Shown: positions 6,501 to 13,158 of the stretch, piece after piece
Numbering within the stretch: position 1 is the stretch's first letter
Layout of the letters: every line of letters starts with the position of its first letter
Source of the DNA: a bacterium
Lineage (GTDB): Bacteria; Bacteroidota; Ignavibacteria; Kapaibacteriales; UBA2268
NCBI GenBank assembly: GCA_030431515.1
Contig: JAUIIX010000032.1
Coordinates: 1 to 35,707, forward strand
Direction: 5' to 3'
Length of the DNA: 35,707 bases
Notes under the pieces: generated by a model
Seen by the model: the letters and a program-made list of their open reading frames with translations, nothing else
Database searches by the model: none
Told to the model about the DNA's origin: nothing
Made by a program: the position numbers and the translations under genes

Positions 6501-7108
6501 TGGTAGAATCACAATTTAACTTATTGCATCAAAATAGCAACATCGAAAGTAAAATTGTTGTTTCACTTGAGAGAATATCTCAGGCATTTAAAGTATTATT
6601 GTGGTCAGAAAGTAAAGAAAATTCATTAAGTCCAATCCAAACCCAAATATTAATATTTTTATTATTTCATTCCCCAGAAAAAGGGAAAGTAAGTTACTTA
6701 GCTAATGAGTTTAATCTGACAAAAGCAACAATAAGCGATACAATTAAAACATTAGAATCAAAAGAATTAATAAGAAAAGTATTTGAAGAAAAAGATGCGA
6801 GGTCATACACAATAGAACTAACAGAAAGTGGAAAAAAGACAGCCGAGTTAAGTGCATCATTTGCAAAAGTTATTCAAAACCCTATCGACGAATTACCTGA
6901 AATTGAAAAAGAAAAGTTATTAGAAAATCTATTAAAAATTATTTATGATTTAAACCAAAAGGGAATAATTACAATACAAAGAATGTGTTTTAATTGCCAA
7001 TATTATCAAATCAAAGAAGATAATCATTATTGTAATTTATTAAATAAAACAATAGTAAGTAAAGAACTCCGAGTAGATTGTCCAGAACATAATCTAATAG
7101 AAGAATAA
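6500..7108 (+). CDS. MarR-family regulator with a four-cysteine C-terminal tail
   Basis: This 202-aa protein has a MarR winged helix at about residues 45-120. The segments SPIQTQILIFLLFHSP and VSYLANEFNLTKATISDTI give the helix-turn-helix, and DARSYTIELTESGKK the wing. After the dimerisation helices a roughly 45-residue tail carries C163, C166, C178 and C194 (MCFNCQYY, HYCNLL, RVDCPEH), a CxxC-x11-C-x15-C pattern that could hold an iron-sulfur cluster or zinc. MarR proteins are usually about 150 aa, so the tail is an addition and a likely sensor. It is translationally coupled to the globin gene through TAATG. Control of the cassette promoter (dyads at 5496-5536) in response to NO, oxygen or redox state is my inference. 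The fold assignment is firm, the cofactor is not known. Confidence 0.85.
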   Translation: MVESQFNLLHQNSNIESKIVVSLERISQAFKVLLWSESKENSLSPIQTQILIFLLFHSPEKGKVSYLANEFNLTKATISDTIKTLESKELIRKVFEEKDARSYTIELTESGKKTAELSASFAKVIQNPIDELPEIEKEKLLENLLKIIYDLNQKGIITIQRMCFNCQYYQIKEDNHYCNLLNKTIVSKELRVDCPEHNLIEE

Positions 7109-7223
7109 AACTATTATATTATAATTACTAACAACTATTAAGTTAAAATTTAAATTGAAATGATGGGCAAAGTCGAAATATCCCTTAAATCTCAGCAGCA
7201 TCTAAATTTATTATTATATATAT

Positions 7224-8153
7224 TTAATCTACCCTCTTTAGAATCCAACTAATTAAGTAATCTTCATCAACAATACTCCAAGAGTGACAATTTCGCTCTC
7301 CTTTTCTATTAAATCCCTTACCTGATGAAGTAATTAATTCAACATCTTTATGACCATTTTTCATTAGAAAAACATATAAACCTGCTATATCATAAGAATT
7401 TATATCAAAATAACTTGCTCCACGTTCATTAGACCACCAATCTATATCTGGTTCATGAAAAAATATTATTGGAGTATTTAGCAAATACTTAGCATTGGCT
7501 CCTGTAGAATCTAAATATGAAAATGGAGAATATTCTCTATAATTTTTAGCATTTTTTTCTGCACTTCCTCCATAATATTTCTCAAATATTTCAGGTAAAA
7601 TATTTGCTTCCCATAACAATCCATCTGTTAAATATTTTTTATGATGAACAGTCGAATTATAAAATCTTTCAAAATCCAATGGTGAATCTACTGCAAATAC
7701 TCCTTTTATTTTTATTCCAAATTCTGAAAGTCCTTTTTCGCAATATTGAACATATCGAATTGCTCTTGTACCACTGGAAGACATTCCCCCAATAAATATA
7801 TTATCTATTGGAAAATTGTACTTAGTAATTGCATTATTTATAACTCTATCTAAAACTTTAACTTTATTATCATCATAGAATAGCTCTGGGAAAAAATTTG
7901 AACTAACTACATATACAATAGCTAATCCATTACTAAGAGCTAAGTCTCTCCATTTATAAGGGTAAGGTGCTTTAGACTCAGCGTCTGGAAGAGAACTGTA
8001 ATCTCGTATAATTACTCCTTTAACTTCCTTATTGTTCGGAAATATAGTTAAATAGCAATTTGATGTAGAATCTTTGTCTAAATAAGTATATTCATATTTC
8101 TGACTTAAAATAATAGTTGAATTAAATATTAATAGCAGTATAATAATTCTCAT
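7224..8153 (-). CDS. Exported alpha/beta-hydrolase (esterase-like), unknown substrate
   Basis: This 309-aa protein has a short signal peptide (MRIIILLLIFNSTIILSQ), so it is exported. Central features fit an alpha/beta hydrolase: IFIGGMSSSGTRAI at about residues 119-132 is a nucleophile elbow with S125 probably catalytic. It is followed by GVFAVDSPLD after the next strand, PIIFFHEPDID near the acid residue, and NCHSWS with H290 as the likely catalytic histidine. The elbow reads G-M-S-S-S rather than GxSxG. The gene stands alone, converging on the MarR gene across a 115-bp gap and lying in tandem after another exported hydrolase. The specific family and substrate are not recognised. Confidence 0.75.
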   Translation of the reverse strand: MRIIILLLIFNSTIILSQKYEYTYLDKDSTSNCYLTIFPNNKEVKGVIIRDYSSLPDAESKAPYPYKWRDLALSNGLAIVYVVSSNFFPELFYDDNKVKVLDRVINNAITKYNFPIDNIFIGGMSSSGTRAIRYVQYCEKGLSEFGIKIKGVFAVDSPLDFERFYNSTVHHKKYLTDGLLWEANILPEIFEKYYGGSAEKNAKNYREYSPFSYLDSTGANAKYLLNTPIIFFHEPDIDWWSNERGASYFDINSYDIAGLYVFLMKNGHKDVELITSSGKGFNRKGERNCHSWSIVDEDYLISWILKRVD

Positions 8154-8338
8154 ATTTATCCATTTTAAACTAAAATTACTAATTACGAGATTAATAAAAT
8201 ATATGTTACCATTTCTTCTTTTTCAGATCAATAGACTAAATAAAAAAATAAATACATAAAGTATATATTTAATAAGTAAAAGTTGATTTTTGATGATTAA
8301 TATTATGGACAAATAGGTTGTTTCCCATTTCAATAAAT

Positions 8339-9334
8339 TTACTTTGAATATGTTCTATTTAGAATTTCAATAATAATTTCTTGTAACTTAATTGGTTCTG
8401 TATTGTAAATAGTATGACCTGAGAATTCCATCCAATATAATCCTTTTGATGGAGAATCTAAATAATTATAATATTCCTCTACTAAATTATGACTTTTATA
8501 GCCATCATAATTTCCTTCTATAAAGTATATTGGACATTTATAATTTTTATTAATTTCAAAAATAGATTTTTTAACTGATTGTAACCATATATCAAACCAA
8601 ATATCCATCCAGATATAATATTTTTCTTTAAATTTTTTTTCATCCTCTAAATTTAATCCATTCTTAATGAATAACCATTTCTGTTGAAAATATAAGTCTT
8701 TCTTGTCATTGATAGGTATATTAACTTTTGATAATTCAGATAATGCCTTTATATTATTATTTTCTTTTGCCCAATTAGTTAGGTCATTAATAGTTAGTTC
8801 TGTTGATTTTTTTTGATCTATTATAGGACTAATTCCAATGTAGGCAGAAATATTATCAGGAAGTTTTATTATATAATTAAAAGCTAGTACTGAACCCCAA
8901 GAATGTGAAGCTAAATAGATTTTTTTCCTATTGAATTTTTCCATAATAAACTTGATAACTTCTTCGGTATCTTCATGAAGTATATTTAAATTGAACTTAT
9001 TAGAGTTATCGATTTTAGTTTTTCCAGTATTTCGTTGATCCCAATTAATAATAATAAAATTCTTTAAAAGCAAACTATCGAAAGATTTACTCTCATTGAC
9101 AAGTGACGAGCCAGGTCCACCATGAATAAATAATATTATAGGGAAGTTTAAATCATTATATCTGATATTGAGATATTGTTCAACTTTATTTATATTTACA
9201 AATATTTCTTCCTCATTAGTTTTTCCGTAACAGATCTGTAAAACCGAAAAAACAGTTATAAATATTATAATTATATAAGAAATATGCTTTGTAATAATAG
9301 TAAACCAATTTGAAATTTTAAATGTTTGTCTCAC
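8339..9334 (-). CDS. Membrane-anchored or exported alpha/beta-hydrolase, proline iminopeptidase-like
   Basis: This 331-aa protein has an N-terminal hydrophobic segment (about residues 18-36) acting as a signal or anchor. Motifs of the proline iminopeptidase/epoxide hydrolase branch are clear: HGGPGSS (71-77, oxyanion hole), INWDQRNTGKT (97-106), LASHSWGS with S145 as nucleophile, ISPIIDQ, FIEGNYDG near the acid, and EFSGHTIY with H307 completing the triad. The HGGPG plus WDQR pair favours an aminopeptidase or amide/ester hydrolase over a lipase. The frame starts with GTG (9332-9334) and no in-frame ATG occurs before residue 131, so GTG is the only reasonable start. It is unrelated in sequence to the neighbouring hydrolase. 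Confidence 0.82.
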   Translation of the reverse strand: MRQTFKISNWFTIITKHISYIIIIFITVFSVLQICYGKTNEEEIFVNINKVEQYLNIRYNDLNFPIILFIHGGPGSSLVNESKSFDSLLLKNFIIINWDQRNTGKTKIDNSNKFNLNILHEDTEEVIKFIMEKFNRKKIYLASHSWGSVLAFNYIIKLPDNISAYIGISPIIDQKKSTELTINDLTNWAKENNNIKALSELSKVNIPINDKKDLYFQQKWLFIKNGLNLEDEKKFKEKYYIWMDIWFDIWLQSVKKSIFEINKNYKCPIYFIEGNYDGYKSHNLVEEYYNYLDSPSKGLYWMEFSGHTIYNTEPIKLQEIIIEILNRTYSK

Positions 9335-9349
9335 AAAAATATGAAAAAT

Positions 9350-9371
9350 ATTCTAATAAGAGAATTAGAAT
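9350..9371. promoter_or_regulatory. Dyad upstream of the HGGPG hydrolase gene
   Basis: ATTCTAAT (9350-9357) and ATTAGAAT (9364-9371) form perfect 8-base arms with a 6-base spacer, 16-37 bases before the GTG start. It could be an operator or a leader hairpin. In such AT-rich DNA, chance cannot be excluded. Confidence 0.35.
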
Positions 9372-9541
9372 AAAAAATAAATTAAACATATACTATTGTG
9401 CGTTCTTTGTTATAATTCTTTTCGAAATATTATTTATTTGACTTAAACTATTCATTAAGGAAAAAATTTATTAATTTTGCAATCTAATTTTTTCTTTGTT
9501 AAAATAAAGTTTTATCAAAGACTTATATAATATTCTGTAAT

Positions 9542-10996
9542 TTGATTTTATTAATATTCATATTGTCTGTAAGTAGTTTGCATTCTTTTGAGTTTGAGAA
9601 CAAGCTAAATATAGGTGTAGATAGATCTTACCAATGGCATAGTAGCGATTTTAGATCTATTGACTCTATTCCTACATGTTGCTTTAATATTGAAGAAGGG
9701 CTTTCTAATTCTTTAGCATTTTACTTGAATTATAAAGTGAAAGTATTTGATAATTTGAGTGTTGGATTGGGCTTTAACTATATGAATATGAAAGGCAAAG
9801 TTAATTCTTTTAAAAATGAAGCTATTAGTATTGATGGTGTGGATTATGATGGAAAATTTGAATATGCTGTTGAGCAAAATAGTACTTTGATGAATTATTC
9901 AATCATTTTTGATTACAAAGTTTATAAAGAATTATATTTTAATTTGAATTTTGCTCTAAGTAATTTGAATAATATGGAATATTATCAATATGAAAAGTTA
10001 GTGAATCCAAGTAATAGAGGATATTTTATTCAAGCTGATAGCAGTAAATCACGTTTAAATAATGAATTTAGAGGCGACATCGGCGGGTCAAGTATTAATT
10101 ATTTAATTGGTGCTTCGCTTATCTATGAATTTCCTTTGAATGAAAAAGGAAGTATAAACCTTACCCCAAGTTTAGGGTATTCTGTTTATCTTGGCGAGTT
10201 AGTTGAGAATACTGATTGGTCATTTAGTAATTTGAATTTAGGACTTGGTATTAATTACTATTTTCATAAAGATACAATTAAAGCTACAAATGAGTTAAAT
10301 ATAGATAAGACATTGCTATTAGCTCCGATTGTTCTTAGTAAAGGGAAAGAAGTATTAAGAAATGAATTAGAGTATTCTACTTACGATGTTGAACTTGATT
10401 TGATTACTATTGGCTTGACTGCAAAAGATAAAAGAGTAAATTTCAGAAGAAAGATTGGTGTTGATGATAGCTTGCGATTATATTATAAGTTTGGTAAATT
10501 CAATGAGATTATAAATTTAGAATTGATAAGTCAAGAGAATGAGGATAAAGAATCAAAGAATTTAGCTTTGAACAAAGAAAGAATTGATTTTTTAGTGAAT
10601 GATTTGATAAATAAATTTCAAGAGAAAGTTAGTTTTAATTTGAGAATAAAAGATAAGCAGAGAATATATTCTAAAAATGCTTACTCTTATGTAGATAAGT
10701 TCTATTATTCTGAGCCAATCTCTATAAAATTTAATGAAATTGATAAAAAAGAATTGAAACTTACTTTAATAAACTGGAAAGGAAGTTTAGATGAAGGTGC
10801 TTTGTTTGAAACAATTAAGAGTAAATTAATATCTAAAGAAAATATAAAATCAGTTTATTCTAATAGTGAGTTAGGATTAAAAACTTTGCAATATTTAGAT
10901 AATGCAAGAATAAATTATAATCCAGATGAAGTAATCCCTAAAGTATTAAATGAGTTAATTAAAGAAAGCAACTATATAATTATCAATGAAAATTAA
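9542..10996 (+). CDS. Outer-membrane beta-barrel protein with a degenerate OmpA-like C-terminus (putative)
   Basis: The frame has no ATG between the upstream stop (9500-9502) and the signal peptide, so the start is a TTG at 9542 (reading ILLIFILSVSSLHS after the initiator). A TAATTTTG -7-like box lies at 9472-9479. Residues 20-242 show alternating hydrophobic and aromatic strands ending YFH, as in outer-membrane barrels (NLSVGLGFNYM, LGLGINYYF). Residues 260-484 are soluble. Within them NLALNKERIDFLVNDLI (340-356) resembles the N-x2-LS-x2-RA-x2-V-x2-YL helix of OmpA peptidoglycan-binding domains, but the acidic binding motif is not evident. The total is 484 aa. Its last 11 bases overlap the CLC transporter start, implying translational coupling. 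Outer-membrane location is fairly likely; function is unknown. Confidence 0.65.
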   Translation: MILLIFILSVSSLHSFEFENKLNIGVDRSYQWHSSDFRSIDSIPTCCFNIEEGLSNSLAFYLNYKVKVFDNLSVGLGFNYMNMKGKVNSFKNEAISIDGVDYDGKFEYAVEQNSTLMNYSIIFDYKVYKELYFNLNFALSNLNNMEYYQYEKLVNPSNRGYFIQADSSKSRLNNEFRGDIGGSSINYLIGASLIYEFPLNEKGSINLTPSLGYSVYLGELVENTDWSFSNLNLGLGINYYFHKDTIKATNELNIDKTLLLAPIVLSKGKEVLRNELEYSTYDVELDLITIGLTAKDKRVNFRRKIGVDDSLRLYYKFGKFNEIINLELISQENEDKESKNLALNKERIDFLVNDLINKFQEKVSFNLRIKDKQRIYSKNAYSYVDKFYYSEPISIKFNEIDKKELKLTLINWKGSLDEGALFETIKSKLISKENIKSVYSNSELGLKTLQYLDNARINYNPDEVIPKVLNELIKESNYIIINEN

Positions 10997-13148
10997 ATTA
11001 ATAAAATATAAAATCTTTAAATATTATGTTCTATCAGCAAATGTAGTGCAGGGCTTTGTTCAGCGTTTGCAAATGACGGAGCATTTATATATGATGATTA
11101 TTGCGGCAATTATCGGTATAGTTGGTGGTTTTGGAGCAGTTGCTGTGAAAGCTGGAATACATTTTATTTCAGATTTAACATTCTTTGGTGGAGTTAATTT
11201 AATAGATAGTGTAGTGAAAACTCCATGGTATTGGGTTATATTAATTCCAGCTATTGGTGGTGCTATTGTTGGACCTTTGGTGCATTTTCTTGGTCCTGAA
11301 ACAAGAGGACATGGAGTTCCAGAAGTAATGCACTCTGTACTAACTAAAGGTGGAATAATTCGCCCGAGAGTAGCTGTTATCAAAGCAATTGCCTCGGCGG
11401 TAACTATTGGAACAGGTGGTAGTGTTGGTAAAGAGGGACCAATAGTACAAATAGGCTCTTCGCTTGGCTCTATGATTGGGCAGTTTCTAAGAGTGCCAAG
11501 TTCAAGATTAAAAATATTAGTAGGGTGTGGAGCTGCAGCAGGTATTGCAGGGGCATTCAATGCACCAGTTGCTGGAGCTTTATTTGCTATTGAAATTATT
11601 TTATTAGATTTTGCAGTTAGTTCATTTTCTCCAATTGTTATTTCTGCAGTAATTGCTACAGTTGTTTCGCATGGATTTGAAGGAAATTTTGCAGCATTTA
11701 TAGTGAGCAACTTTGAGTGGGTAAGTCCTTGGGAAGTATTATTCTATATTGTCTTAGGTGGATTGGCTGGAATAGTTTCTTACATTTTCATTAAAATACT
11801 TTACTCATTTGAGGACTTTTGGGATAATAAAATCAAGATTCAACCGTATATTAAGCCGATTATTGGTGGAGCTATTGTTGGTCTAACCGCTTTAATTTTT
11901 CCTGAAATAATTGGTGTCGGCTATGATGCAATTAATTCAGCAATTAATAATCAGGGCTTGAGTTATAATGGTTTAGGAAATGAGAGTTTAGCAAGTATGA
12001 ACTCTAACTTCTTAAATGATTCACTTTGGTATATGGCATTAGTTTTAATATTTGTAAAAATGTTTGCATCTTCAATTACACTTGCCTCTGGTTTATCGGG
12101 TGGTATTTTTGCACCGAGTTTGTTTGTTGGTGCTATGTTAGGTGCATTCTTTGGTTATGTGGTCAATATGTTTTTCCCTGAGTATGCGGCTCACCCTGGA
12201 GCATATTCTTTAGTAGCAATGGGTGGTTTGGTAGCTGGAACAACAAGAGCACCAATAACAGCAATTTTGATTGTTTTTGAATTGACAAAAGAAAATGATA
12301 TTATTTTACCACTTATGTTAACTTGTATTGGCTCGGTAATCGTCTCTACCAAATTATCAAGAGAATCGATTTATACGCTTAAATTATTACAAAAAAATAT
12401 AAATTTTAAAGATAGAGCTGAAAGTAACGTATTAAAGACTATTTTTGTAAATGATATTATTAATAAAAGCTACAAAGTTATTTCTGAAGTAACAAAATTT
12501 AGCGATGTTGTAAGTAAACTATTAAGTCATAAAGTTCCTATTTTATTTGTACATAATTCTAAACAGCAATTAATTGGGATTATTACCTTAAATGATATTA
12601 AGGATTTCCTGTTTGAAAGAGATGAACTTAATGAAATATTAATAGCAGGTGATATTGCAAATTCGCAATATGCTTACTTACATTCAGAGTTAACTTGTAA
12701 AGAAGCATTGGCAGTCTTAAATAAAACTGGACAAGAATGTTTGCCTGTTCTTAAAAATGATGGCTCTCTAAAACAACTTGGTGTAGTTTGGCGTAAAGAT
12801 ATTGACTTCGCTCATCAAAAAGAGTTAGAAAGATTAGAAATAACATCTGATTTGGCAACTAAAATAATGTTGAACAATGACGAAAAGCAAGTTCACTTTT
12901 TAGATGGATATTTAGTATCAGAAGTTAAAGTTCCTAAAGGACTTATAGGTAAATCATTGATTGAAGCAAGAATCAGAAATAATTATGGGATTGATGTTTT
13001 GTCAATCAAACAAATTGTTTTTGATGGACTTAATTCTAAAAATGTAATAAAAGCAATACCAGATGCTACTCAAATATTAAAAGAAAATGATATTTTAGTA
13101 GTTGCTGGAGAAACAGAAAAAATAAATAAATTCAAATCACTATCATAG
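10986..13148 (+). CDS. CLC-family chloride transporter/channel with CBS pair and RCK_C (TrkA_C) domain
   Basis: This 720-aa inner-membrane protein has the CLC core at residues 35-460 with all signature loops: GHGVP (108-112), GKEGP with gating Glu150 (148-152), the GCGAAAGIAGAFNAPVAGALF helix, GGIFAPS (372-378) and TTRAPITAILIVFELT. In the segment FAIEII the first Glu (E203) is kept. The next position, which carries the internal proton glutamate in the E. coli exchanger (EE there), is Ile204, as in channel-type or uncoupled members. Two CBS motifs follow (about 485-610), then an RCK_C/TrkA_C domain (about 640-720, EVKVPKGLIGKSLIEA), both able to bind nucleotides or ions as regulatory modules. 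The start overlaps the preceding gene by 11 bases; Met30 is an alternative start. Chloride or other anion transport is secure at family level. Confidence 0.92.
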   Translation: MKIKLIKYKIFKYYVLSANVVQGFVQRLQMTEHLYMMIIAAIIGIVGGFGAVAVKAGIHFISDLTFFGGVNLIDSVVKTPWYWVILIPAIGGAIVGPLVHFLGPETRGHGVPEVMHSVLTKGGIIRPRVAVIKAIASAVTIGTGGSVGKEGPIVQIGSSLGSMIGQFLRVPSSRLKILVGCGAAAGIAGAFNAPVAGALFAIEIILLDFAVSSFSPIVISAVIATVVSHGFEGNFAAFIVSNFEWVSPWEVLFYIVLGGLAGIVSYIFIKILYSFEDFWDNKIKIQPYIKPIIGGAIVGLTALIFPEIIGVGYDAINSAINNQGLSYNGLGNESLASMNSNFLNDSLWYMALVLIFVKMFASSITLASGLSGGIFAPSLFVGAMLGAFFGYVVNMFFPEYAAHPGAYSLVAMGGLVAGTTRAPITAILIVFELTKENDIILPLMLTCIGSVIVSTKLSRESIYTLKLLQKNINFKDRAESNVLKTIFVNDIINKSYKVISEVTKFSDVVSKLLSHKVPILFVHNSKQQLIGIITLNDIKDFLFERDELNEILIAGDIANSQYAYLHSELTCKEALAVLNKTGQECLPVLKNDGSLKQLGVVWRKDIDFAHQKELERLEITSDLATKIMLNNDEKQVHFLDGYLVSEVKVPKGLIGKSLIEARIRNNYGIDVLSIKQIVFDGLNSKNVIKAIPDATQILKENDILVVAGETEKINKFKSLS

Positions 13149-13151
13149 GAG
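13147..13151 (+). promoter_or_regulatory. Shine-Dalgarno site of the S9 peptidase
   Basis: AGGAG overlaps the TAG stop of the CLC gene and lies seven bases before the ATG at 13159. It fixes that start and implies coupled translation with the transporter gene. Confidence 0.75.
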
Positions 13152-13158
13152 TTTAAAT

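Noticed and set aside
7160-7253. Short plus-strand frame starting ATGATGGGC after the MarR gene
   Set aside because: About 30 codons, overlapping the hydrolase 3' end, with no ribosome site or recognisable peptide.
11060-11710. Long minus-strand open frame (216 codons) across the CLC gene
   Set aside because: It is the reverse shadow of the conserved CLC core; its composition (Pro/Ala/Ile rich, no motifs) and position argue against a gene.
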